The notes: generated by a model not told the origin, from the sequence alone. A stretch of 64,000 nt of DNA from Ectobacillus sp. JY-23 (GCF_023022965.1 NZ_CP095462.1:1984001-2048000); one strand, 5' to 3'; shown: positions 42,026-50,711, counted from the first letter of the stretch. Numbers and translations are program-made.

Positions 42026-42133
42026 TTATCCTAGAAAGCTTGCAAACATTAGAATAATAGCCGATAAAGTTGCTGCCGCACCGCCGAATCCTACTACATC
42101 TGCTTTTGTCATTTGTACTGTTTTGTTTTCCAT
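42026..42133 (-). CDS. Small membrane peptide of 35 residues
   Basis: The frame begins MENKTVQMTKADVVGFGG and continues with a hydrophobic segment ATLSAIILMFASFLG to the stop. AAAGGAG lies 8 nt upstream of ATG 42133 and a terminator follows the stop by about 40 bp, so it looks like a self-contained gene. The N-terminal half is charged and polar, the C-terminal half could span the membrane. A Gly-Gly pair sits at residues 17-18. I recognise no family; a peptide toxin, holin-like, sporulation or secreted peptide role are all open. Three TGTAAC repeats lie upstream. Confidence 0.7.
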   Translation of the reverse strand: MENKTVQMTKADVVGFGGAAATLSAIILMFASFLG

Positions 42134-42207
42134 CTTGTCTATCTCCTTTGGTTCGTTCATTTATATTTAATGTATATATTATGGTTGATAATTTTATAGT
42201 TTCTCTC

Positions 42208-42233
42208 TGTAACTTTTGTAACATAAATGTAAC
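42208..42233. promoter_or_regulatory. Three direct repeats TGTAAC upstream of the 35-residue peptide gene
   Basis: TGTAAC starts at 42208, 42217 and 42228. On the minus strand they read GTTACA and stand just upstream of TATAAA (42198-42193), where an activator of the OmpR/PhoP type could bind. Confidence 0.45.
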
Positions 42234-42436
42234 ATAACTATTTTTTATCTGCAATAGTTTTTCTAGTAGTTTTATAAAAATTTTTATGATGAACCCTATA
42301 AAAGAAACGGGTTCATCCTTAGTTTTCTTCTCTCTTGCAACCGTGTTTTTTCTGTAACAAAAATGTAATGTATACCTATAAATACGAAATAGAACATGCC
42401 TACTGGATGTTGCTGTACCACCTGTTTTTTTTTCCA

Positions 42437-42465
42437 TTGACATTTCCAGCAAAACGCTATAAAGT
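42437..42465 (+). promoter_or_regulatory. SigA promoter of the metT leader
   Basis: TTGACA (42437-42442), 17-nt spacer, TAAAGT (42460-42465), about 30 bp before the riboswitch. Confidence 0.75.
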
Positions 42466-42494
42466 AATCTAGTCTTTGTTGAAAATTCATATTC

Positions 42495-42652
42495 CACTTA
42501 TCCAGAGAGGCGGAGGGACTGGCCCGTTGATGCCTCGGCAGCGGACTCTTATAGAGTGCTGTGCCAAATCCAGCAAGCATTTTGCTTGAGAGATAAGAGG
42601 GGTGTTTCGTATACATGAAACCTCTTCTTACTAGATAAGAAGAGGTTTTTTA
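42495..42652 (+). promoter_or_regulatory. SAM-I (S-box) riboswitch with terminator, controlling metT
   Basis: The aptamer runs from CTTATCCAGAGAGGCGGAGG (42497) through GTGCCAAATCCAGCAAGC to GCTTGAGAGATAAG (ending about 42597). A terminator AACCTCTTCTTA/TAAGAAGAGGTT with T6 follows at 42617-42652. The element lies 24 bp before the transporter start. Confidence 0.95.
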
Positions 42653-42676
42653 TTATTTTAGAAAGAGGTGCAAAGA

Positions 42677-43984
42677 TTGGAAAATCCGAAGGGAAGTGCT
42701 TTGGCTTTATTGCCGCTTGGTGTATTTTTAGCTTTATTTGTAGGTTCAGGCGTAATTACAGGAGACTTTTATAAAATGCCGGTGCTCGTTGCCATTACCA
42801 TTGCAGCAGCCATCGCCATTATGATGAATACAAAAGAAACACTAGGTACAAAAGTAGAACGGTTTGCAAAGGGTGCCGGACATACAGATATTATGATTAT
42901 GGTGCTTATTTTTATTTTAGCTGGTGCCTTCTCTCAAACAGCAAAAGGGATGGGCGCTGTTGATTCCACAGTTAACCTGGCTTTATCTGTTTTACCGCAA
43001 AACTTTTTAATTGCAGGCTTATTTATTATCGGGGTTTTTCTATCGTTAGCAATGGGAACATCCATGGGAACGATTGCAGCACTTGCACCGATTGGTGTGG
43101 GTATTAGTACACAAACAGACATCTCAATGGCCCTTTCTATGGCTACTATTATTGGTGGTGCGATGTTCGGTGATAACCTTTCCTTTATCTCGGATACAAC
43201 AATTGCGGCAGTCCGCTCCCAACAAACCGAGATGAAAGATAAATTCAAAACAAATTTCTTCATTGTATTGCCAGCAGCGATTGTTACAATTATTATTTTA
43301 GTTCTTATCACATCTGGCAATCAAAGTAGTGTAGCGGCTAAGGACTTTAATTGGATTAAGATTCTTCCTTATGTAGGTGTATTAGTTACAGCACTGCTTG
43401 GCGTAAACGTACTTGCTGTACTGGTGGGCGGAACTGTATTTGCTGGTGTAGTTGGATTGCTTGACGGTAGCTATACCATCGCAAAGCTGTTCAAAGCTGT
43501 TGCGGATGGCATGAATGGCATGATGGAAATGGCGCTTCTTGCAATGCTAATTGGCGGTATGGTCGAACTGATTAAATACAACGGCGGCATTCAATTTATT
43601 CTAAATATCATGACGCGTAACATTCGCTCGAAAAAAGGGGCAGAATTCAGTATTGCCGGCCTTGTAAGTGCAACAAACTTGGCGACTGCCAACAATACGA
43701 TTTCTATTATTTTTGCTGGTCCGCTTGCAAAGAACATCGCAGATCAATACAGCATTGATAAACGTAAATCAGCAAGCATTTTGGATATCTTCTCTTGCTG
43801 TGTGCAAGGTCTCGTACCGTACGGCGCACAAATGCTGACGGCAGCGGCATTTGCATCAATTTCTCCGCTTAGTATTTTACCGTTTTGCTTTTATCCAATG
43901 CTAATTGCCATTTGCGGTGCATTAGCAATTGTCTTTAATTTCCCGCGTCTTTCTACAAAAGCAGAAGAGAAAAAAGCAGCTTAA
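42677..43984 (+). CDS. metT: NhaC-family Na+/H+ antiporter-like transporter, probable methionine transporter MetT
   Basis: The 435-residue membrane protein has about eleven to twelve spans of the NhaC type (GTSMGTIAALAPIGVGIS; GAMFGDNLSFISDTTIAA; SATNLATANNTISIIFAGPLA). NhaC-type proteins under SAM riboswitches have been proposed as methionine transporters (MetT), and the S-box directly upstream supports that here. TTG 42677 follows GAGGTG; the GTG at 42668 lies inside that ribosome site. The substrate is inferred from regulation. Confidence 0.82.
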   Translation: MENPKGSALALLPLGVFLALFVGSGVITGDFYKMPVLVAITIAAAIAIMMNTKETLGTKVERFAKGAGHTDIMIMVLIFILAGAFSQTAKGMGAVDSTVNLALSVLPQNFLIAGLFIIGVFLSLAMGTSMGTIAALAPIGVGISTQTDISMALSMATIIGGAMFGDNLSFISDTTIAAVRSQQTEMKDKFKTNFFIVLPAAIVTIIILVLITSGNQSSVAAKDFNWIKILPYVGVLVTALLGVNVLAVLVGGTVFAGVVGLLDGSYTIAKLFKAVADGMNGMMEMALLAMLIGGMVELIKYNGGIQFILNIMTRNIRSKKGAEFSIAGLVSATNLATANNTISIIFAGPLAKNIADQYSIDKRKSASILDIFSCCVQGLVPYGAQMLTAAAFASISPLSILPFCFYPMLIAICGALAIVFNFPRLSTKAEEKKAA

Positions 43985-44016
43985 CAAAAGAGCACGCGGC
44001 GGCGTGCTCTTTTGTT
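43983..44016. terminator. Terminator between metT and the MFS gene
   Basis: AACAAAAGAGCACGC/GCGTGCTCTTTTGTT with loop GGCG between convergent genes. Confidence 0.9.
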
Positions 44017-45400
44017 ATAGGTGACGAAGCTTTCTGCTCATCCATATACTGGCGAACGCTAAACCAATTAGAATGATACCCAGCATGCGCATATGACTCG
44101 CTGTCACCTCGTGACCGAATAAACTCCCGAGCAAGACTGATGCGAAGATTGCACCAATGTACCTCGCTGTTTGAAATAATCCAGATGCCACACCCGTTTG
44201 TTCAGGAGGTGCCGCTTTTAGCATAGCAGATTGCAAACTGATATTTTGAAAGCCATACCCCATACCGAGCAACAGCAACACAGGGATGGTACCGTAAACA
44301 GGCAATTTTGTAAATACAAAGGCGAGTAGTACTGCACCGGTAAGCATAAAACCTGCCCCCAACATCAGCGCAGGTGCCGCCCCCACCTTATCCGTCCATC
44401 TTCCTGTAATAGGTGTGACCACAATGCCGGAGCCAGCGATAAATAGCATCAGCAAGCCACTCATAGATAAGCTGAGATGCAAATGATCCTGAAGATATAC
44501 TGGTACACCAAACAATAGCACATAGTTGTATATGTTTAACAAAACAAAAGTAAAGTTTACATACGTAAGCAATCGATTTTCATAAAACATACGAAGCGGA
44601 ATAAACGCTGCTTCTGTCTTCCACTCGTGTCTTATAAATAGAAGTAATGTAACTACACCAACAAGTCCCATAACATACTGCGGCTCTGCTTTTAAGGAAA
44701 GAACAAATATAAGTAATGTAATGAGCGTAGCCGCAAACAACAGAATACCCGGTATATCTAAGAAATGAGCAACTTCTCGTAAGGAATGACGTTCATGCGT
44801 TTCTTTAGGAAACATAAACCAAGCCAATAAAAAACTGACAAGCAGAAATGGAATGTTAATCATGAAAATTGCAGGCCAATCCCCTAGTGCTATCACGAAG
44901 CCTCCCACTGTGGGGCCAAGGGCAACTGTGACGGAAGAAAATATGGAAATGACAGCAAGTGCATATCCTTGTTTATAGTGAATGTGTGCACGTACAAGTC
45001 CCATGCCTGAAGGATAAATCGCACTCGTGCCAATGGCTTGTATAATACGCAGTATAACCAATGCAGCAAATGATGAAATGATGGGCGCTGTAATCGCTGG
45101 AATAAAGGCAATAAGAAGCCCCGTTAGAAATACTGCTTTTCTGCCGAACACATCTCCTAATCGTCCCATCACGGGCTGTCCAATCGCACTGGCGAGATAA
45201 AATGCCGAAATAACCCATGATGCGGCGGCAAATGTTAGATGAAATGTCTCCTGTATACCGTGCAGCGCCATAGAAATCATGGACGAATTTAACGGATTCA
45301 GAAGCGTCCCAGACGATACCGCAATTAAAAACAATCGCCGCTCGCGCCGAAAGATTTGTCGATCACGCTCTGACAAAAATGGATTTATCGCAAACGCCAC
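44015..45400 (-). CDS. MFS drug-efflux-type transporter (DHA family)
   Basis: The 461-residue major facilitator has about 12-14 spans. Motif A is GQPVMGRLGDVFGRKAVFLTG and the motif C-like region is SVTVALGPTVGGFV. It resembles proton-driven multidrug exporters. GTG 45400 is chosen because AAAAGGAGGTGA lies just upstream; the frame extends further but across promoter-like sequence. Direct repeats of the type GGGG..ATACCTCA upstream suggest specific regulation. The substrate is unknown. Confidence 0.85.
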   Translation of the reverse strand: MAFAINPFLSERDRQIFRRERRLFLIAVSSGTLLNPLNSSMISMALHGIQETFHLTFAAASWVISAFYLASAIGQPVMGRLGDVFGRKAVFLTGLLIAFIPAITAPIISSFAALVILRIIQAIGTSAIYPSGMGLVRAHIHYKQGYALAVISIFSSVTVALGPTVGGFVIALGDWPAIFMINIPFLLVSFLLAWFMFPKETHERHSLREVAHFLDIPGILLFAATLITLLIFVLSLKAEPQYVMGLVGVVTLLLFIRHEWKTEAAFIPLRMFYENRLLTYVNFTFVLLNIYNYVLLFGVPVYLQDHLHLSLSMSGLLMLFIAGSGIVVTPITGRWTDKVGAAPALMLGAGFMLTGAVLLAFVFTKLPVYGTIPVLLLLGMGYGFQNISLQSAMLKAAPPEQTGVASGLFQTARYIGAIFASVLLGSLFGHEVTASHMRMLGIILIGLAFASIWMSRKLRHL

Positions 45401-45416
45401 GGCAGTCACCTCCTTT

Positions 45417-45470
45417 TGAGGTATTGTGCCCCAAATCGGTGCGTTTTTGTCAAGGTGAGGTATATTCCCC
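45417..45470. promoter_or_regulatory. Two direct repeats around the MFS gene promoter
   Basis: TGAGGTATTGTGCCCC at 45417-45432 and TGAGGTATATTCCCC at 45456-45470 are repeated in the same orientation 39 bp apart. They flank the minus-strand hexamer TTGACA. Confidence 0.5.
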
Positions 45471-45481
45471 ATTTATAATAA

Positions 45482-45617
45482 GGCTGTGTTAAAGCCTAAT
45501 TTTGATAACGGACACTTGTTCGCGAGAGTGAGGCTCCTGCGAGAAAAGCGAGTCAAGAGAGACCCAGCGGAAAGAGAACTCCCGTAACGGAAAGCAACAA
45601 CGAACTTTAACAGAGCC
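45482..45617. repeat. MITE-like dispersed repeat, copy 1
   Basis: The 136-bp element is bounded by near-inverted ends GGCTGTGTTAAAG and CTTTAACAGAGCC. It shares internal text (GAGAAAAGCGAGTC; ACGGAAA; AACTTTAACAGAG) with copies near 50.5 and 60.7 kb. It contains no open frame of note. Confidence 0.75.
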
Positions 45618-45621
45618 TATA

Positions 45622-45651
45622 ATAAAAAAGAGGACCTCGGTCCTCTTTTTT
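45622..45651 (-). terminator. Terminator of the RND transporter gene
   Basis: AAAAAAGAGGACC/GTCCTCTTTTTT with a short loop. Confidence 0.87.
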
Positions 45652-48600
45652 ATGCTGATTCACCCCGCTCTACCGCCGTTGGCTTCTTAGAAAAACGCTG
45701 TTTGATAGACGTCATGATATGATATGTGGTTGGTACGATGACAAGCGTCAATAGTGTAGATGTGAGCAGACCTGAGATAACGACAATGGCGAGCGAGCGG
45801 GAAATGAGGCCGCCTTCTGTTGACAGCGCAAGCGGCAATAAAGCACCGATTGTTGCAAGAGCCGTCATTAAAATTGGTCGAAGTCGTGTAGCACCTGCCT
45901 CTAATAGAGAAGTGCGCAATTCTATCCCTTTTTTCTCGTTTTGCATCACACGATCCATGAGTACGATAGCATTTGTTACCACAATACCAATTAGCATCAG
46001 GAAGCCGACAAGAGCCGGCATGCCGAGCGATTGCTTGGTGAGATACAATCCGAGCAAGCCGCCGCTAAATAGAAACGGAAGTGAAGATAGAATCGCTATC
46101 GGCATCAGCATGTTTCCGAATGTCACAAGCATCACAAGGAACACAAGCACAATTGCAACCACCATCGCAATGGCCATATTTTGGAATCCTTCGCTCATGG
46201 CTTTTGCTTGCCCCTCGGAGCGATATGTCACACCTTCTGGCAGTTCGATATCCTTTAACTTTTTGTTTACCGCTTCCTGTACGCCGGAAACGTTATCCGT
46301 TGTAAAACGTGCTGTTACCTGTACGTATTCCTGTTGATTTAAACGATATAATGCTGTTGGACCTGGCTTTTCTGATAGCGTTGCTACTTCTGAAAGCTTC
46401 ACTGGTTGCCCCATCGCGTTTGTCATTGTTTGTGCCGCAATGGCATCGATGGATTGTAAGCCCTCGTTTTTAAAGCCAAGATTTACAGCGGTTGTTTTAC
46501 CTTCGATTTGAACATTTGTTACACTTTCACCGGAAATTAAACTGCGTACAAAGCCTGCTATCATAATAGGATTTAAGCCTTTTTCAGTAGCCTTTTCCCC
46601 ACTAATCTCTAGACTAAGCTGCGGTTTTACACCAGATAGGTTTGTACTTACGTTACCGAGCCCTTCTGTATGCTGTAATTTATCAACGATTGTTTCTCCA
46701 GCTTTTTGCAAATCATCCTTGTTACTGCCTTCTACAATCAACATAAACTGACCGCCGCCTGTCATCCCCATCGGCGTCCATGCAACTTCAACATCATCAG
46801 GAACTTCCTTCAATTCCTTTCGTACATTGTCTTCAAATGTCGTACTTTGTTCCTTTGTCACACTTTCTTTCAAATTCACCGAAATACGAATTTTTTCACC
46901 TTCTACAATGGTTTGGTAATTCTCTACATGACTCTCTTTCTTAATAATTGTCTCTAGGTCGTGTGCTGTTTCATTGGCTGTAGCAAGAGATGTACCAACC
47001 GGTAGATCTGCCGTTAAATTAAACATAATCGCCTTTTCTTCCGGCATAAAGTTTTTTGGAATGAGCGGTACAAGGGCAAGTGAACCGATAAACACTACTA
47101 TTGCCAGTAAAACCGTCATCACGCGGCGCTGCAGAGTCCAAGCAATTGCTCTCTTATATATTCGTTCTAATACTCCTTCTTTCGGCTCCTTATGGGGAAT
47201 GTTCAGCAAGAACAACTTTGCCAACAACGGTACAACTGTTAAAGAAACGATGAGTGAAAACGCCAGCGCAACAATGACAGTGATTCCGAACGGCGCAAAA
47301 AATTTACCGATGATACCCGGTACAAAAGACAATGGTCCGAATACAGCCATTGTAGTTAGTGTAGAGGATGTAACCGCTCCTCCCACTTCTTTTGCGGCTG
47401 TCAAAATCATATGCTCGTCACGCTTTGCTGCTGTTAACGTACGACGATAAATATTTTCGATTACCACAATGGAGTCGTCAATGACACGGCCGACCGCTAC
47501 CGCAATACCAGCTAGTGTCATCATGTTCAACGTGTACTGTAAATATTTCATGGTAATCATCGCTGCTAAAATGGACAGCGGAATGGATAGTACCGCTACG
47601 ATCGTAGCACGAACGTTTCGTAGGAATACAAACGTTACAATGACTGCAAACAGCGTACCCAGTAACACTTCACGAAGCATACTATTAACCGATTGCTCTA
47701 CGTACTTCGAGCTATCATACAGCATTGTGAACTCATAGCCGCTTGGCAAATTGAGAGCTTTCAGCTTTTTCTTCGCTTGACGAACAACCTCTACCGCATT
47801 TTCTCCTGCTTGTGCTTTCAACTCAAGCAAAACAGCCGCCTCTTCATTTAAGCGTGTATACACTGTTTCTTTCTTATCGCTATAGGTAACCGTCGCCACC
47901 TCAGACAATGTTACCTTTTGCAAACCATTTGAGGTCTGTGTGAGTATTTCAATGTTTTCCGCATCACGAACCGATTTTAATTTGAAGTCCGCCTGCACAT
48001 TTAATGTTTTATCGTTTACATTCACCTGACCGGCTGGAAATGAGAAGTTATGCGAGAGAAATGCCTGTTTTACAAGCTCATACGTAACGCCCTTTTCCTT
48101 CATTTTATCTTGATCTAATGTAACTGCAAGCTGCTTCTCCGCTTCACCGGAGATATCAACCTTAGATACACCCTCAACTGTTGCAAGCGCTGGCCTTACA
48201 CGATCGTTTACATACTGCGTTAAGTCGGATTGATTGGCTCCTTTCGCAGCCAGTGCAAACATCAGCACCGGTGCAGACGCAGGACCGTCCTTTAGAATGA
48301 CCGGCTTTCCTGTTCCTTCTGGCAGTTTAACAGCTGCAACTGCAGTGGTTACATCTTTTTCGGCATCATCCATTTTTTGATTCATATTGAACTCTAAAAT
48401 AGCCATTACAAAGTTACTATGGGACTCGATATATAAATTTTCTACTTTGTTCAGTCCTGACAGCGCCGCTTCAAGCGGCTTACCAACATCTTCCAAACCT
48501 TGCTCAGGCGTTGCTCCCACGTATGGAATTTGTACAAGCATATACGGAATATCAACATTTGGCATTGCTTCTTTCTTCATTGTTTGTACCGAATACAATC

Positions 48601-48685
48601 CCCCTGCCAATATCATAAGAATGGCAATAAAAATCACACCGGCATTTTTTAACGAAAATTGAATCCATTTCGTCAACCTGTTCAC
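45650..48685 (-). CDS. RND-family efflux transporter (AcrB/SwrC-like)
   Basis: The 1011-residue inner-membrane pump has an N-terminal span, two large porter loops and two sets of membrane helices. Family landmarks are MPNVDIPYMLVQIPYVGATPEQ, the GIAVAVGRVIDDSIVVIENIYR proton-relay segment (two acidic residues) and LIGIVVTNAIVLMDRV. In Firmicutes such single-gene RND pumps include SwrC (surfactin resistance). No adaptor or outer-membrane partner is adjacent. ATG 48685 is preceded by GAGAGGGAG. The substrate is unknown. Confidence 0.92.
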   Translation of the reverse strand: MNRLTKWIQFSLKNAGVIFIAILMILAGGLYSVQTMKKEAMPNVDIPYMLVQIPYVGATPEQGLEDVGKPLEAALSGLNKVENLYIESHSNFVMAILEFNMNQKMDDAEKDVTTAVAAVKLPEGTGKPVILKDGPASAPVLMFALAAKGANQSDLTQYVNDRVRPALATVEGVSKVDISGEAEKQLAVTLDQDKMKEKGVTYELVKQAFLSHNFSFPAGQVNVNDKTLNVQADFKLKSVRDAENIEILTQTSNGLQKVTLSEVATVTYSDKKETVYTRLNEEAAVLLELKAQAGENAVEVVRQAKKKLKALNLPSGYEFTMLYDSSKYVEQSVNSMLREVLLGTLFAVIVTFVFLRNVRATIVAVLSIPLSILAAMITMKYLQYTLNMMTLAGIAVAVGRVIDDSIVVIENIYRRTLTAAKRDEHMILTAAKEVGGAVTSSTLTTMAVFGPLSFVPGIIGKFFAPFGITVIVALAFSLIVSLTVVPLLAKLFLLNIPHKEPKEGVLERIYKRAIAWTLQRRVMTVLLAIVVFIGSLALVPLIPKNFMPEEKAIMFNLTADLPVGTSLATANETAHDLETIIKKESHVENYQTIVEGEKIRISVNLKESVTKEQSTTFEDNVRKELKEVPDDVEVAWTPMGMTGGGQFMLIVEGSNKDDLQKAGETIVDKLQHTEGLGNVSTNLSGVKPQLSLEISGEKATEKGLNPIMIAGFVRSLISGESVTNVQIEGKTTAVNLGFKNEGLQSIDAIAAQTMTNAMGQPVKLSEVATLSEKPGPTALYRLNQQEYVQVTARFTTDNVSGVQEAVNKKLKDIELPEGVTYRSEGQAKAMSEGFQNMAIAMVVAIVLVFLVMLVTFGNMLMPIAILSSLPFLFSGGLLGLYLTKQSLGMPALVGFLMLIGIVVTNAIVLMDRVMQNEKKGIELRTSLLEAGATRLRPILMTALATIGALLPLALSTEGGLISRSLAIVVISGLLTSTLLTLVIVPTTYHIMTSIKQRFSKKPTAVERGESA

Positions 48686-48776
48686 TCCCTCTCGTTTGAT
48701 TTACATTTTGCATCTATAGTTAAGTATAGACGGATATAAAATCCTTCCGTAGTGAGTTTAGTCATATTTTTCCATT

Positions 48777-48807
48777 ATAAAAAGTCAGAAAAAGTTCCTG
48801 ACTTTTG
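48777..48807 (-). terminator. Terminator of the small gene at 48.9 kb
   Basis: AAAAGTCAG/CTGACTTTT on the minus strand with a 10-nt loop and TTTTTAT tail. Confidence 0.78.
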
Positions 48808-48826
48808 TGACTTATTGTCATTTTGT

Positions 48827-48969
48827 TCACTGACTCGCTTCCTGCTCCCATGTAAAAATAAGTTCATTTGCCATACGCTTACTTGTTTCATATGTATATC
48901 TACAATCCTGCCATTTTGTAGCTCAGAGGTATTGGAAGAGCCTACTAAAATAGCTGTATACTTCCACAT
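48827..48969 (-). pseudogene. Short gene with a single-base frameshift (about 47 codons)
   Basis: ATG 48969 follows GGGGGAC. The frame starts MWKYTAILVGSSNTSELQ. As written, it runs through the terminator at 48807-48777 and stops only at 48775. One extra A in the AAAA run near 48913 would instead give a continuation KWQDCRYTYETSKRMANELI ending at TGA 48827, just before the terminator, which reads like real coding sequence. I therefore infer a frameshift, either a mutation or a homopolymer sequencing error. No family recognised. Confidence 0.5.
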
Positions 48970-49334
48970 GTAAAGTCCCCCATTCTGAACTGCTGCTTCA
49001 CAAAGATGCTATATAAGTACTACTAGAAAAACCGACATTCTTTTTTTGGATGGGAAAGAAGAACAGGCAATGTATGGTTGCAGTCGGGGCCTAAGAGACG
49101 GGTGTCAAGTAAGAACATACGTAGAGAGGCGTTCTGGCGCTGTGATTTTCTCGCTGTTTATCTGTCGAAAGAATCATGTAGACTTATATAGGTGCCTAGC
49201 AATATCTATTTACATGATGCAAAACATAGGTTACAAAATCTTCAAAAAAACTTAAGACTTTTCTTACAATTCCTTTAGTTTTCTTCTTTATAATATGGTC
49301 TGAAACGATAAATTTGGGCGCTGGAGGAAGACAT
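48970..49334. other. Upstream region of ugtP, no gene seen
   Basis: This 365-bp segment carries no open frame with a convincing ribosome site. A TATAAT at 49289-49294 is a plausible -10 for ugtP. The GC-richer stretch at about 49068-49160 contains small stem-loops (GCAA...TTGC) and could be a leader or small RNA, but nothing diagnostic is visible. Confidence 0.5.
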
Positions 49335-50456
49335 ATGAGGACGCAACCAAAGGTACTTCTGTTTACTGCAAGTTTTGGCAATGGGCATAATCAAGTTTCT
49401 CATGCGTTAAAGCATACGTTTCAGGAGTTTGGCATCGGAACTGTTGATATTTATGATTTGTATGCGGAAGCATATCCGTATTGGAATGAAGCAGCAAAGT
49501 TTTTATATAAGCAATCCTTTTCCGTTGGTTCTTCTCTCTATAAAATGTTCTTTTATGGCATGGATCGTGTTTACAGTACAAAAGCGGGAAAATTATATTG
49601 CCGGATCGGAGAAAAAAAGCTAGAGGCCATCATTCAAGAGAAACAACCAGATATTATAATTACCACATTTCCTGTCAGCACTGTGCCAGAATGGCGCAGA
49701 CGCTCAGGACGAAACTTTAAGATTTATACCGTCATTACAGATTACTGCCTGCACAGCACCTGGGTGCATCCTGAGATTGATCGGTACTACGCGGCAACAG
49801 AGGATGTGAAGGGAAAGATTATGGCAAGCGGTGTGCCTTGTGACAAAGTATATGTAAGCGGCATCCCTATCCGTAAGGCATTTGAAACAGAGCAAAGCAA
49901 ATCACAATTGTTACATAAGTACAACCTCAATCCACAGGCAAAGCGATTGCTCATTATGGCCGGCGCACAAGGCGTTGTCAAAAATATCAAGTGGATTGCC
50001 ACGCAGCTATTGGAACAAAGCGATATGGAACTCGTAATTGTATGCGGCAAAAACGAGCAGCTCTATAACCAACTTCATAAGCTACAACTACGTTATCACA
50101 ATCAACTTAAGCTATTTGGCTACATGGAAGATGTGCACGAATTATATGAGCTCGCCGACATTATGATTACCAAACCCGGTGGTATTACACTGTCAGAAAC
50201 CATTGCGACAAAGCTACCGACCATTTTGTACCGCCCAGTGCCAGGACAGGAAAAGGAAAACTCTCTATACTTTTGCAAAATTGGTGCTTCCATTACCGTC
50301 CGAGATAAAGAAAGCATTGTTACAGAAGCTCTGCATTTACTGCAGCATGGCGATAGGTTGTCAGAGATGCGCCAGGCACTCAGTCAAGTTCACCGGCAAG
50401 AAAGTGCACGGCAAATTGTCGGCGATATTTTACAGCAATCTTTACATCTTGCCTAA
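49335..50456 (+). CDS. ugtP: Diacylglycerol glucosyltransferase UgtP-type (GT28)
   Basis: The 373-residue processive 1,2-diacylglycerol beta-glucosyltransferase/MGDG synthase family member shows TASFGNGHNQVSHAL (N-terminal acceptor loop), TDYCLHSTWVHPEIDRYYAATE, VSGIPIRKAF and the UDP-sugar site ADIMITKPGGITLSETIATKLPTILYRPVPGQEKEN. It makes glucosyl-diacylglycerol for membranes and the lipoteichoic acid anchor. ATG 49335 follows GGAGG by 7 nt. It is monocistronic. Confidence 0.9.
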   Translation: MRTQPKVLLFTASFGNGHNQVSHALKHTFQEFGIGTVDIYDLYAEAYPYWNEAAKFLYKQSFSVGSSLYKMFFYGMDRVYSTKAGKLYCRIGEKKLEAIIQEKQPDIIITTFPVSTVPEWRRRSGRNFKIYTVITDYCLHSTWVHPEIDRYYAATEDVKGKIMASGVPCDKVYVSGIPIRKAFETEQSKSQLLHKYNLNPQAKRLLIMAGAQGVVKNIKWIATQLLEQSDMELVIVCGKNEQLYNQLHKLQLRYHNQLKLFGYMEDVHELYELADIMITKPGGITLSETIATKLPTILYRPVPGQEKENSLYFCKIGASITVRDKESIVTEALHLLQHGDRLSEMRQALSQVHRQESARQIVGDILQQSLHLA

Positions 50457-50480
50457 ATACATCACAAGCACTTCATTTAG

Positions 50481-50645
50481 ATAGGAATCCCGGCTACTTT
50501 GCACTTGCTGGTGGGAGTGAGACTCTTGAGAGAAAAGGGAGTCAAAGGGAGACTCCGCAGGCGCATAGCGCTGAGGAGACTCCCTGACTGTTCGCGGAAA
50601 GCGAATTCCCATAAAGAGAATAAACACCGAACTTTAACAGAGTCA
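50481..50645. repeat. MITE-like dispersed repeat, copy 2
   Basis: The element contains GTGAGACTCTTGAGAGAAAA, an internal hairpin GGGAGACTCC...GGAGACTCCC around GCGCATAGCGC, GCGGAAAGCGA, and ends ACCGAACTTTAACAGAGTC like copy 1. The left end lacks the GGCTGTGTT border, so its exact start is uncertain. Confidence 0.7.
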
Positions 50646-50711
50646 ATATATGACCAGACTTACAACAAATGTGATGTCACTTTTATCTCATCTAATTTTA
50701 AACAAAAATCA

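Larger units (their letters stand above)
42134..42494. other. Divergent intergenic region before metT and the 35-residue peptide gene
   Basis: This stretch holds the peptide gene's putative control region, a 9-bp inverted repeat GATGAACCC/GGGTTCATC at 42288-42317 of unknown role, and the metT leader promoter at 42437-42465. No other gene is apparent. Confidence 0.6.

Noticed and set aside
42288-42317. GATGAACCC/GGGTTCATC hairpin as a terminator
   Set aside because: No T run follows on either strand in the right place, and no gene ends next to it; left as an unexplained inverted repeat.
41976-42497. 173-codon frame overlapping the 35-residue peptide gene and the metT leader
   Set aside because: It crosses a riboswitch, promoter and terminator-like hairpins and reads as low-complexity noise.
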